Source: Candidatus Villigracilaceae bacterium
Lineage (GTDB): Bacteria; Chloroflexota; Anaerolineae; Anaerolineales; Villigracilaceae
Direction: 5' to 3'
DNA: 64,000 nt
NCBI GenBank assembly: GCA_026645935.1
Contig: JAPKMP010000011.1
Location: 62,001 to 126,000 of the forward strand
Made by a program: the position numbers and the translations under genes. This document shows positions 32,414 through 40,940 of the stretch, one piece after another. How positions within the stretch are numbered: position 1 is the stretch's first letter; each line of letters opens with the position of its first letter. The notes below the pieces were generated by a model. That model had not been told where the DNA came from and did not search any database. It was given only the letters and a program-made list of their open reading frames with translations.

Positions 32414-33755
32414 CCTGCCCTCCATCGAATCGCTGTTGCAAACCGAAATAACCGCGCATTTGATAACGCGATTCGGCCGTCCTTTGACTTTGGATGCGCT
32501 TCGCCAGGCATTGGACGACATCCGCACGCGCTTCAAACTGGACCCGGAAACCGCCCTGCCATCGAACGAATGGATTCTCACTCAAGCCGAATCGACCCTT
32601 GCCGGGTGGACGGCGCAGACTCTTTTACCGGTCATCAACGCCACAGGCGTTATCCTCCATACCAATCTTGGTCGCGCGCCAATGAGCGAAGCGACCATCC
32701 GCGCGATGGATGCGGTCTCGCGCGGATATTCCAACCTGGAATTCGATCTGGAAACCGGCAAGCGCGGATCGCGTTTAACCCACGCCGAATCGTTGTTGCG
32801 TAAACTCACCGGCGCCGAGTCTGCGCTGGTGGTCAATAATTGCGCCTCCGCTGTTTTATTGACCCTTTCCGCTCTGGCGAACAAAAAGCGCGTTGTCATC
32901 GCCCGCTCACAGCTTGTCGAAATCGGCGGCGGCTTTCGCGTGCCCGATGTGATGAAACAATCCGGCGCGAAACTCGTGGAAGTGGGGACGACCAACAAGG
33001 TCCGGTTATCCGATTATCAAACCGAGTTGGAAGAGCCTGCCGCGCTCGTCCTGCGGGCGCATCGTTCCAATTTCAGGATCGTCGGCTTTACAGACGAACC
33101 GGAGTTCGAAAAGATCGTCGAAGTAGCGCATAATGCGGGGGTTCCCGTCGCTGACGATTTAGGTTCCGGAGCGTTATACGATACGGCAAAATATGGTTTT
33201 TCCCACGAACCGACCGTGCAAGAGTCTCTTCAAGCAGGCGCGGACCTGGTCATGTTTTCCGGCGATAAATTGCTGGGCGGTCCGCAGGCGGGGATCGTCC
33301 TTGGCAAAAAGGATCTGCTTGAAAGGATCAAAAAACATCCGCTGGCGCGCGCTGTCCGGACGGATAAATCCTGTCTTGCCGGTTTGTCTGCGACGCTGAC
33401 GCATTATCTCAAGGACGAGGCGGAGCGGGAAATCCCCATCCTGAAGATGATGTCTTTGACGTTGAAACAGGTTCGAGGCCGGGCTGAGGCGTGGCGGGAT
33501 GAGTTGGGCCAGGGGAATGTAGTTGAAGGTCGATCCACTGTAGGCGGTGGTTCGCTACCGGATGAATCCATCCCGACCAATTTGCTTGAGTTGCAGGTCA
33601 ATTCAGCTGATAAATTTTTACTTGCGCTGAGAAAGAATAATCCGCCCATTGTTGCCCGCACGGAAAACGATAAAGTGCTTCTCGATCCCCGAACCGTTCT
33701 GCCGGAACAGGAAGGCGCATTGTTGGTCGGGCTGAAGAATTTATTAAGAGCATGA
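32397..33755 (+). CDS. selA: L-seryl-tRNA(Sec) selenium transferase
   Basis: PLP enzyme that converts seryl-tRNA(Sec) to selenocysteinyl-tRNA(Sec) with selenophosphate. The 452 residues match bacterial SelA from end to end: N-terminal tRNA-binding helices, LLPVINATGVILHTNLGRAP, SALVVNNCASAVLLTLSALA, VEIGGGFRVPDVM, HRSNFRIVGFT and the PLP lysine Lys291 in FSGDKLLGGPQAG. It implies that the organism makes selenoproteins. The partners selB, selD and tRNA(Sec) are not in this window, and I found no clear in-frame TGA selenoprotein nearby. Confidence 0.95.
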   Translation: MTTLRNLPSIESLLQTEITAHLITRFGRPLTLDALRQALDDIRTRFKLDPETALPSNEWILTQAESTLAGWTAQTLLPVINATGVILHTNLGRAPMSEATIRAMDAVSRGYSNLEFDLETGKRGSRLTHAESLLRKLTGAESALVVNNCASAVLLTLSALANKKRVVIARSQLVEIGGGFRVPDVMKQSGAKLVEVGTTNKVRLSDYQTELEEPAALVLRAHRSNFRIVGFTDEPEFEKIVEVAHNAGVPVADDLGSGALYDTAKYGFSHEPTVQESLQAGADLVMFSGDKLLGGPQAGIVLGKKDLLERIKKHPLARAVRTDKSCLAGLSATLTHYLKDEAEREIPILKMMSLTLKQVRGRAEAWRDELGQGNVVEGRSTVGGGSLPDESIPTNLLELQVNSADKFLLALRKNNPPIVARTENDKVLLDPRTVLPEQEGALLVGLKNLLRA

Positions 33756-33785
33756 CGCGGGTTTTCCGAATTTTCTGATACGACG

Positions 33786-34370
33786 ATGCTCATCCAAATT
33801 CCAATTCGCGACCCGAAGAATCCGCCGCAGCTAAAATTTCCGCAACGATGCATCAATTGCGCCAGACCCGTTGAGGAAATGCTCGGATTGACTTTAAGCA
33901 TGGGAGTTCAAAAAAGAAATCAACCTGTGGAGATGAGTTTGAAGATTCCCATGTGCAAAACGTGTGCCGACAAGGAACGAGGCATTGCAAAGGTCACATT
34001 GATCCCGTTTTTGATCGGCGGTTTTGTAATCGGTGTGTTCATTTTTGTGCCGGTGATGCTGATCGCTCCCGAAGGGACCACTCCGCAGACGTTGAACTTG
34101 CCCTTCGTGTTGGGCGGTTTTGCCGGATTGATCGCTGGCATAATTGGCGGGAGCGTGGTCGAGATGGTCGTCAAATCGTTGGCGGTGCCTTTTTATGGAC
34201 GGTTGGTCACCCGCCGCCCGCTGACCGCTCTGGAGTTATTCAGCAATTCCGACCAATTGATCGGCATCGCCGCTAAATATTTGCGCGGGAAGAATCTTGT
34301 ACAATTGGAGATCGAGAACGAGGAACTGGCGCGAGAATTTGTGCAAATCAACTCATTGGAGATTCCATGA
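33786..34370 (+). CDS. Zinc-ribbon, two-TM membrane protein
   Basis: A 194-residue protein. Residues 20-60 hold two CxxC pairs (RCINCARP and MCKTCADK), a zinc-ribbon-like knuckle on the cytoplasmic side. Two transmembrane helices follow (about 73-95 and 108-134). The C-terminal 60 residues are soluble, mixed alpha/beta, with SNSDQLIGIAAKY. No family name is certain. It shares ATGA with the next gene, an M24 peptidase, so the pair is translated together. Confidence 0.75.
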   Translation: MLIQIPIRDPKNPPQLKFPQRCINCARPVEEMLGLTLSMGVQKRNQPVEMSLKIPMCKTCADKERGIAKVTLIPFLIGGFVIGVFIFVPVMLIAPEGTTPQTLNLPFVLGGFAGLIAGIIGGSVVEMVVKSLAVPFYGRLVTRRPLTALELFSNSDQLIGIAAKYLRGKNLVQLEIENEELAREFVQINSLEIP

Positions 34371-35587
34371 AATCAGATCTTGATGCATTGATGCAGGCTA
34401 GAAACTTTGATGCCATGATCGTGCTCGGGAATGCCGAGCACAATCCGCCCATGTATTACCTGACCGGCGGAGGGCATATCAACAAAGCCGTCCTCATTAA
34501 GAAACGGGGCGGGGATCCCGTGTTTTTTTGCAACGCAATGGAGCGCGAAGAAGCCGAGAAGAGTGGATTAAAGGTCATCCCTGTCCGCACGGGCGCGATG
34601 GAAGAACTCGCAAAACGCCCACGGGAACTTCTGACCGAATACGGTTTAACCTCCGGACGTGTGGGGATGTTTGGTCATACCGATCTGGCAATGGCGTTTC
34701 ATATCGTCGAAAAAATCAAGGCCGAGGTGCCGGAGCTGGAATTGGTTGGCGAGAATCAGGATGATTCGATCTTCATGTATGCGATGGAATCGAAGGATGC
34801 GAAGGAAGTCGATCGAATTCGCAAGGTTGGCGACTTGACAGTGGAGGTGGTGGGCAGGGTGCGCGATTATCTTGTTAATTGCGCAGTGCGGGATGACGAA
34901 ACATTGTTGAAGGAGGACGGCTCTCCGCTCTCTGTGGGAGATGTTCATTCCTTGATCCGCTTGTGGGTATCCGAGTTGGGCGGTGAATTGCCATCCGGCT
35001 TTATTTTCGCCATCGGACACGATGCCGGCGTGCCCCATTCTGCAGGCAATCCGGCCGATTTGATGCGTCTCGGTCAAACCATCGTGTTCGATATTTATCC
35101 GGCTGAGGCGGGAGGGGGCTACTACTATGACTTCACCCGCACATGGAGCCTTGGTTATGCCACGCCTGAGTCTCAAAAATTATTCGATGAAGTGCGGGAA
35201 GTCTACGAGAAGGTCGTCGAGAATATCGACATGAACGCCGCGTTCAAGGAGTATCAAAAACTCACCTGTGATGAATTCGGGAAGAACGGCCATAAGCACC
35301 AGATGAACACCGAAGGCGTTTTGACCGAGGGTTACGTCCATTCGCTTGGGCATGGGATCGGGCTGAACATCCATGAACGGCCGTGGAGCAGGCACAATAT
35401 GTCTGATGATAACCGCCTCAAACCGGGAACGGTTTTTACCATCGAACCCGGCTTGTATTATCCCGGGAAGGGGATGGGTGTGCGCATCGAGGACTCGTAT
35501 TGGATGCGGCCCGATGGGTCGGTGGAGAAATTGGCTGAGTTTCCCTACGATTTCGTCCTGCCGATGAAGAAGTGGAAGAAGAAATAA
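34367..35587 (+). CDS. M24-family metallopeptidase (Xaa-Pro dipeptidase/aminopeptidase-like)
   Basis: A 406-residue cytosolic peptidase with a creatinase-like N-terminal domain (about 1-150) and a pita-bread catalytic domain. All metal ligands are visible: Asp in VFDIYPAEAGG, Asp in YYYDFTRTW, His in HSLGHGIGLNIHE, Glu in FTIEPGLYY and Glu in VRIEDSYWM. This matches the Xaa-Pro-cleaving branch of M24, though prolidase and aminopeptidase P cannot be told apart here. It overlaps the zinc-ribbon gene by four bases and ends the plus-strand run from the selA region. Confidence 0.92.
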   Translation: MKSDLDALMQARNFDAMIVLGNAEHNPPMYYLTGGGHINKAVLIKKRGGDPVFFCNAMEREEAEKSGLKVIPVRTGAMEELAKRPRELLTEYGLTSGRVGMFGHTDLAMAFHIVEKIKAEVPELELVGENQDDSIFMYAMESKDAKEVDRIRKVGDLTVEVVGRVRDYLVNCAVRDDETLLKEDGSPLSVGDVHSLIRLWVSELGGELPSGFIFAIGHDAGVPHSAGNPADLMRLGQTIVFDIYPAEAGGGYYYDFTRTWSLGYATPESQKLFDEVREVYEKVVENIDMNAAFKEYQKLTCDEFGKNGHKHQMNTEGVLTEGYVHSLGHGIGLNIHERPWSRHNMSDDNRLKPGTVFTIEPGLYYPGKGMGVRIEDSYWMRPDGSVEKLAEFPYDFVLPMKKWKKK

Positions 35588-35605
35588 GGACTGTCGCCAG
35601 AATTT

Positions 35606-36388
35606 TTAGTGCGGTTGATAGATTACTAGATTGTCGAACAGATAAAGCATATTTATAGTATTTTCCCGTCCACCAAACAAGCCGACCTTCCCGCCGGTTG
35701 AATGGGTTGGATCTGATACTTGTTGGACTAGATAGCCATTGACGTACAAAGACAACTTGTCCCCGATGCAATCAACGCGAAGATGATGTCGATTCTCCCA
35801 ATGTTCCGGCCATAAAAAGATCGTCCCATACTCTGCAGATGTGATTAATGCAGTGCCTCTACCGTTTTCTAGTTTGCCTATGGAGGGATATGCTGATCTG
35901 GGAAACATCGTGTTGCTGTCCCCGCCAAAGGTAAACTCATACCCATTGTTCTGATCGTGATTGCGGCATATTATGCCAAAATTGCCCAACACGCCGGATG
36001 AGAAATCATTCTCGGCAACAGTAACATCCACTTCAATCGATACATCGGGGGGAAAATCACGATCTAGATACGTAAAAATATTGGTGTTGGTAACAGTAAT
36101 GCTGTAGCTGCCTTCAGAGTAATTGACCAGCCCGTTATTCCAAGCTCCTGTCTGCCACCCGCTATTCGGGTCAGAAAAATCATCCGAAAACAGGATGACG
36201 GGATCAGATTCTCGCGGAGGCGCTGTTGGGTAGGAATCAATGGTTTGCAGATCCCTCATCAGGTAGGCAAAAACTCCCCCCGGACTGGGAAAGCCGAAAA
36301 TAAGACATGCTGCAATTGTGCCTGTACAGCATAAAAAAGACACAAGCAGAATCAAACAGGGGACGCGCCTTTTCTTGAACATATCCAA
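35606..36388 (-). CDS. Membrane-anchored LamG-like (concanavalin-fold) surface protein
   Basis: A 260-residue protein. One hydrophobic anchor (about 10-30) is followed by a Pro-rich stretch. The exported domain opens with ILFSDDFSDPNSGWQTGAWN and has beta strands typical of LamG/DUF1080-like jelly rolls (GIICRNHDQNNGYEFTFGG, LSLYVNGYLVQQV, VGLFGG). In Anaerolineae such DDFSD-GW domains are common on surface lipoproteins and may bind glycans, but the ligand is unknown. The gene is AT-richer than its neighbours, suggesting accessory status. Confidence 0.75.
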   Translation of the reverse strand: MDMFKKRRVPCLILLVSFLCCTGTIAACLIFGFPSPGGVFAYLMRDLQTIDSYPTAPPRESDPVILFSDDFSDPNSGWQTGAWNNGLVNYSEGSYSITVTNTNIFTYLDRDFPPDVSIEVDVTVAENDFSSGVLGNFGIICRNHDQNNGYEFTFGGDSNTMFPRSAYPSIGKLENGRGTALITSAEYGTIFLWPEHWENRHHLRVDCIGDKLSLYVNGYLVQQVSDPTHSTGGKVGLFGGRENTINMLYLFDNLVIYQPH

Positions 36389-36504
36389 ATCACTTTAATC
36401 GATTGTGTGGTCCATAATTAGTATATGATTAATTATGCCCTTTTTCAATCGGCGTAATCACAGATGCAAATCTTTTGCAAGTAAAATATACTGTACCGAT
36501 ACAC

Positions 36505-37317
36505 ATGAGTATGAATCACCTCCAATCCCTTTTGCTCCGCCCTTTTCTTGATAATGACGGTCGCGAATTCCCGTTTGCGGTTCCGGTAATCCGGTCTCTT
36601 TCAGAGATTCAGTTCAAGGCACCGGTCACGTTTTTTGTAGGGGAGAACGGCTCGGGCAAATCCACAGTATTGGAGGCGCTGGCATGCGCCATTGAATCAA
36701 TCACGGTTGGGAGTGTTAGTGTCAAAACGGACAAGTCCCTTGCGCCCGTCCGCAGGCTGGCGAAATACTTCAAACTGGCATGGACGAAGCGCACTCGAAA
36801 AGGCTTCTTCATGCGTGCTGAGGATTTTTTCGGTTATGCCCGATCCATGCGTGAAACGCGCGAAGAATTGGAAGAAGAATATAACAACGTGGAGCACGAG
36901 TACAAAGGCCGCTCCAAATATGCGGCAGATCTGGCGCGCTTGCCGTATGCAGGCCAGCTGGCAGCGATGAAAAATCGTTATGGTAAGGATTTGGATAACT
37001 TTTCACACGGTGAAGCCTTCCTCACCTTGTTTCAAGCACGTTTCGTTCCCGGTGGTTTGTACCTGCTGGATGAACCAGAGGCAGCGCTTTCGCCGTCACG
37101 GCAACTCAGTTTCCTTTCGGCACTCAAACAGATGATCGCAGAGGAGGCGCAGTTCATCATCGCCACGCATTCGCCGATCATCCTCGCCTTCCCTGGCGCG
37201 CAGATCCTTCAGTTCCATGAAGGCGTGATCCGCGAAGTGAAATATAATCAACTGGAACATGTCAATTTGACGCGGGATTTCCTTGCGCATCCTGAGGTGT
37301 TTTTAAGGTATTTGTAG
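36505..37317 (+). CDS. ABC-type AAA ATPase (predicted ATP-binding protein)
   Basis: A 270-residue soluble ATPase of the SMC/ABC-like AAA_21 type. Walker A is FVGENGSGKSTVLEAL. A helical insertion with coiled-coil character (RETREELEEEYNNVEHEYKG) follows. The signature-like DNFSHGEAFLTLF, Walker B LYLLDEPEAALS and the switch histidine in FIIATHSPII complete the site. A TTG 30 bases upstream also opens the frame, and ATG 36511 is a further candidate. I chose ATG 36505. No partner nuclease or toxin is adjacent, so it is not assignable to a known defence pair. Confidence 0.88.
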   Translation: MSMNHLQSLLLRPFLDNDGREFPFAVPVIRSLSEIQFKAPVTFFVGENGSGKSTVLEALACAIESITVGSVSVKTDKSLAPVRRLAKYFKLAWTKRTRKGFFMRAEDFFGYARSMRETREELEEEYNNVEHEYKGRSKYAADLARLPYAGQLAAMKNRYGKDLDNFSHGEAFLTLFQARFVPGGLYLLDEPEAALSPSRQLSFLSALKQMIAEEAQFIIATHSPIILAFPGAQILQFHEGVIREVKYNQLEHVNLTRDFLAHPEVFLRYL

Positions 37318-37407
37318 GGATTTCATTGCATAACTCACATGAACCACTGAGAAAAAAGTAAGAATCTTTTGGTTGTTTGCGATATTTGTGGTAAAAAGAA
37401 AACAACG

Positions 37408-38454
37408 ATGACCGAGTTCAAACCCGCTCGTATCCTTGCCATCGAAACCTCTTGTGATGAAACCGCCTGCGCCGTCATCGAGAATGGACGCGCATTGCTC
37501 TCATCGGTTGTCGCTTCACAGATGGATATTCACGCGCGTTATGGCGGCGTATTTCCCGAGGTCGCGTCGCGCCAGCATGTCTTGAGCATCGTGCCTGTCG
37601 TGAACGACGCCCTGGCAAAGGCGCATCTCACACTTAACGATATAGATGCGGTCTCTGTCACACAGGGACCCGGTCTCGCCGGTTCGCTTGTCGTCGGTGT
37701 GAACACAGCGAAGGGAATCTCACTCGCGCTCGATAAACCGCTTGTTGGTGTGAATCATCTCGAAGGGCATATCTACTCGGCGTGGGTTTACAAAGCGGAC
37801 GATGAAATTCCGCCGGAACCGAAATTCCCGCTCATGGCACTGCTTGTTTCAGGCGGTCACACCGAACTTAACCTCATGACCGATCATTTGACTTATCAGC
37901 GCCTTGGTTCGACCCTGGATGACGCGGCGGGTGAAGCCTTCGATAAGGTCGCGCGTTTGTTGGATTTACCCTACCCGGGCGGACCGTCGATTCAAAAATC
38001 AGCAGAGGAGGGCGTTCCGACCCGCTTCAACTTCCCCCGCGCCTGGCTCGATGGGACCTGGAACTTTTCCTTCAGCGGAATAAAAACCTCCGTTCTTTAC
38101 GAAGTGCAAACGTTGAAGAAGGCGGGGAATGGAATCCCCGTCAATGATCTTGCGGCTTCGTTCCAAAAGGCTGTCGTGGATGTGCTGTTTAAGAAGACGA
38201 TGGATGCGGCGCGTGAATTTGGCGCGAAGGAGATCCTGGTTGCAGGCGGAGTCTCTGCAAACCGCGCCCTGCGTGAAGTATTCAAAGGCCAGAGTGAGTT
38301 CCCCGTTCATATCCCGCCACTTTCGCTTTGCACCGACAACGCTGCCATGATCGGCGCGGCGGGCTATTTCAGATATTCGTTGGGCCATCTTTCGGAAATG
38401 GATATTGATGTTTATCCCACCTGGCCGCTGTCAGCGAGCGCAGTCGAAGTGTGA
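37408..38454 (+). CDS. tsaD: tRNA N6-adenosine threonylcarbamoyltransferase
   Basis: Transfers the threonylcarbamoyl group from TC-AMP to A37 of ANN-decoding tRNAs. The 348 residues show the ASKHA fold and the metal-binding His117 and His121 in NHLEGH, with AIETSCDETACAVIENG at the start, TQGPGLAGSLVVGV and LLVSGGHTELN. The ATG at 37408 is chosen, since a TTG at 37369 would add a tail not seen in the family. Its partner TsaC is encoded convergently just beyond, so two enzymes of the t6A pathway sit end to end around one terminator. Confidence 0.95.
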   Translation: MTEFKPARILAIETSCDETACAVIENGRALLSSVVASQMDIHARYGGVFPEVASRQHVLSIVPVVNDALAKAHLTLNDIDAVSVTQGPGLAGSLVVGVNTAKGISLALDKPLVGVNHLEGHIYSAWVYKADDEIPPEPKFPLMALLVSGGHTELNLMTDHLTYQRLGSTLDDAAGEAFDKVARLLDLPYPGGPSIQKSAEEGVPTRFNFPRAWLDGTWNFSFSGIKTSVLYEVQTLKKAGNGIPVNDLAASFQKAVVDVLFKKTMDAAREFGAKEILVAGGVSANRALREVFKGQSEFPVHIPPLSLCTDNAAMIGAAGYFRYSLGHLSEMDIDVYPTWPLSASAVEV

Positions 38455-38512
38455 GGATACTCAGAATAAATAATAGATCTTCAATAGACTTGTTCTACCA
38501 GTCATTAAAAGC

Positions 38513-38552
38513 TCAAACCCCCATCCGCTTGCCCGAGCGTTTGGGGGTTTGA
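38513..38552. terminator. Bidirectional terminator between tsaD and tsaC
   Basis: TCAAACCCCCA (38513-38523) pairs with TTGGGGGTTTGA (38541-38552), and an inner CGCT/AGCG stem extends it. It lies midway between the two convergent genes and can fold equally on either strand. Confidence 0.75.
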
Positions 38553-38630
38553 CATCAGGAGAATGCAACTTTGATTATATTCTGCGAGTTAAACGCTTCC
38601 TGAACTTGAAATAAGCATTGGATAAGAGGA

Positions 38631-39239
38631 TTATCTCAGGGTCGAGATTAAATTTTCCAAAGTTATCGGACCCTCACGGAGGATGACAGGTTTTTCTCCG
38701 TTGCAATCCACCAGCGTGGAAGGGATTCCGCCGGGGGTTTTGCCGCCGTCAAGGATTATGGGAATTCGCCCGTGGAGTTGCTCATAAACGTCCTGTGCAG
38801 TCAATGGGTTTTGCGCCCCGGAGATGTTCGCTGATGTGACTGCCATCGGCCCAGCCGCGCGGAGCAGAGCAAGGGCATCCGGGTGGTTCGGGATGCGCAC
38901 AGCAACGGTGGAAGTGGCGGATACGGCTGGGGGGAGAATTAACTTTTTGGGTAAGACACAGGTTAACGGTCCGGGCCAGAAGCGCTCGGCAAAACGGAGT
39001 GCCATGTCTGGGATGTCCGATCCAATCCTGTCGAGATCGCTCAAGTCACCGATCAGAATGGGAATCGCTTTTTCGAGTGGGCGGTCTTTTGCCATGTAGA
39101 TGCTTTCGATGGCGGCGTTGTCGAAGGCTAGTGCGCCGAGTCCGTACACAGTGTCGGTGGGGAAGGCAACGATGCCGCCTTTGCGCAAGATTTCGAGGGC
39201 GCGTGAAATTTCGGAAGCGGGGACGATTTCAGTGTTCAT
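38631..39239 (-). CDS. tsaC: Threonylcarbamoyl-AMP synthase (Sua5/YciO/YrdC family)
   Basis: Makes threonylcarbamoyl-AMP from threonine, bicarbonate and ATP, the substrate of TsaD. The 202 residues carry GGIVAFPTDTVYGLGALA, the KxR-type site in MAKDRPLEKAIPILI, and ATSTVAVRIPNHP and AVTSANISG in the catalytic core. The start is ATG 39239, overlapping the prmC end by 11 bases. A longer frame to 39362 is antisense-like and rejected. It closes the prfA to tsaC operon. The gene is of the short type without the Sua5 C-terminal domain. Confidence 0.94.
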   Translation of the reverse strand: MNTEIVPASEISRALEILRKGGIVAFPTDTVYGLGALAFDNAAIESIYMAKDRPLEKAIPILIGDLSDLDRIGSDIPDMALRFAERFWPGPLTCVLPKKLILPPAVSATSTVAVRIPNHPDALALLRAAGPMAVTSANISGAQNPLTAQDVYEQLHGRIPIILDGGKTPGGIPSTLVDCNGEKPVILREGPITLENLISTLR

Positions 39240-40092
39240 GGAAGGAGATTTCCAATAATCTGTTGTGACCGGCGAGGTCTTGTTGCAATGAGATGATGGA
39301 TTCTGAAAACATATCGGCAGCGAGATTGAAGGCTTTGATTCCCTGTGTCGCCTCGATCTCAAGCAGGATCATGCCATGCGGCGCGAGCCAGGCGGGAGCG
39401 ATTTTCAGCAGGCGGCGGTAGGGATTCAGCCCGTCTTCGCCTCCATCCAGGGCGACGCTTGGCTCACGGCCGAAGATTTGAAGCCCGCTGAGAGTCGCGG
39501 TCGGGATGTAGGGCAGGTTGGCGCAAATGAGATCGAAGTGGCTTTCGGTGGGAAGCGGGTCGATATGTTCGGGCAAGAGATCGCATTGTAAAAAATCGAT
39601 GCGGTGATGAACGTGAAATTTTTCGGCGTTGTGCCTGGCGATTTTAAGCGCTTCGAGGGAAATGTCGGTGGCGAGGATGCGCGCATCGGGTATATTCATC
39701 GCGATGGCGGTGGCTATGATTCCAGAGCCGGTGCCGACATCCGCGACGGTTCTTCTTTCTGGTGTTTGCTTCAACCAGTGGATGGCTTTTTCCACCAGCA
39801 GTTCCGTCTCAGGCCTCGGGACTAAGACATCAGGCGTGATATCGAAATCGAGGCCGAAGAATTCCCAGTGGCCGAGGATGTAAGGGAGCGGTTCGCCTGC
39901 TTCCAGCCGGGAAAATGCCCGGTTTATTGATGCGAGTTGCGTTGGGGCAAGAGGCGAATCGAGATGTGCTGTCAGCCAGGTGCGGGGTTTTCCAATCGCA
40001 TGCGCAAGGAGAATTTCGGCGTCGAATTGGGTCAGGTCATCCGGCAGTTTCGGTATTTTGTGAATTAGGTAATCACCCAGGGTTCGGGTCAT
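39229..40092 (-). CDS. prmC: Release-factor glutamine N5-methyltransferase
   Basis: Methylates the GGQ glutamine of release factors, here the PrfA encoded upstream. The 287 residues have an N-terminal helical domain (about 1-75) and a SAM-methyltransferase domain with VPRPETELLV and ADVGTGSGIIATAIA. The catalytic motif, NPPY in most homologues, reads NLPY at residues 192-195, a change also seen in other Chloroflexota as far as I recall. The ATG at 40092 shares bases with the stop of the MalG-like gene. The pairing with prfA supports the assignment. Confidence 0.94.
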   Translation of the reverse strand: MTRTLGDYLIHKIPKLPDDLTQFDAEILLAHAIGKPRTWLTAHLDSPLAPTQLASINRAFSRLEAGEPLPYILGHWEFFGLDFDITPDVLVPRPETELLVEKAIHWLKQTPERRTVADVGTGSGIIATAIAMNIPDARILATDISLEALKIARHNAEKFHVHHRIDFLQCDLLPEHIDPLPTESHFDLICANLPYIPTATLSGLQIFGREPSVALDGGEDGLNPYRRLLKIAPAWLAPHGMILLEIEATQGIKAFNLAADMFSESIISLQQDLAGHNRLLEISFHEH

Positions 40093-40940
40093 GAGGTTTC
40101 TTGAAAGAGCAGGCGTTCCATCAGGGTTTGCTGGAAGAGAATGAATATGATGATGACCGGAATGGACATGACGATGGCGAGGGAGCCAAGGTAACTCCAC
40201 GGCTGTGCGCCGGAAAATTGTCCGTTAACAAGGGCGTATGTTGCCATCGAAAGCGTGACATTATCGGCCTTGTCCACGAAGAGCCAGCCGATCGCGAATT
40301 CGGTGTAACCCATGAGGAAGGCGATCATGGTGGTGACGGCGATGGACGGCAATGAGATGGGGAAGCTGATGTGGAGAAAAGTCTGGAGGTGATTTGCTCC
40401 GTCAAGGTGGGCAGCTTCCTCCACTTCCTTTGGGATTGCCTCGAAGGCCGCACGCATGTTCCAAACGCAGAAGGGCATAGCGAAAGCGGCATAGACGATG
40501 GTCAATCCTATCAAGGTTGTGCGGATATTCAGGAGGCTCAGGATGATGTAAAGGGGGGTGGCAAAGGCGATTGGCGGGAGCAATGCCGCCAGCAGGAGCA
40601 TGAATAAGCCCGCATTTCGCGCCGGAAAACGGAAGCGCGCGAAGCCATAGGCGAGAGATATCCCAAGGAAAGTGGCGAGGATTGCAGCGCCGATTGAAAC
40701 GATCATGCTGTTACGGAGCAGTACGTTGAACTCGACGGATTGGTAGGGGCGGTCCAATACGGCGGCGAATGGTTCGAGCGAAAATCCTTTTGGCAGGAAA
40801 GTGAAATCGGTTGGGCGTCCGCGCAGGGAACCGTCGAACGCTAGGCGGATGGTGCTCCAGAGGGGAATAAGGATGAACAGACCGACCAACAGAAGAAGGA
40901 GCTGGGTGATCAATTGACGGGCGGGGGAAATATTACGCAT
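40089..40940 (-). CDS. ABC transporter permease, MalG-like (carbohydrate type)
   Basis: A 283-residue inner-membrane permease with six transmembrane helices. The EAA loop is VEEAAHLDGANHLQTFLHIS, and the N terminus, WSTIRLAFDG..., matches MalG-type permeases. It would pair with the MalF half of the preceding fusion protein, whose end it overlaps by eight bases. Neither a binding protein nor an ATPase of the carbohydrate type lies near, so the transporter must be completed elsewhere or use a shared ATPase. Its position inside a translation operon is odd. Confidence 0.92.
   Translation of the reverse strand: MRNISPARQLITQLLLLLVGLFILIPLWSTIRLAFDGSLRGRPTDFTFLPKGFSLEPFAAVLDRPYQSVEFNVLLRNSMIVSIGAAILATFLGISLAYGFARFRFPARNAGLFMLLLAALLPPIAFATPLYIILSLLNIRTTLIGLTIVYAAFAMPFCVWNMRAAFEAIPKEVEEAAHLDGANHLQTFLHISFPISLPSIAVTTMIAFLMGYTEFAIGWLFVDKADNVTLSMATYALVNGQFSGAQPWSYLGSLAIVMSIPVIIIFILFQQTLMERLLFQETS

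Noticed and set aside
36475-36504. TTG start upstream of the ATPase gene
   Set aside because: Residues VKYTVPIH do not match the family and no ribosome site precedes it. ATG 36505 is closer to the conserved start.
38465-38630. A small gene between tsaD and tsaC
   Set aside because: The 160-base gap holds only the bidirectional terminator and AT-rich sequence. No open frame with a ribosome site was seen.
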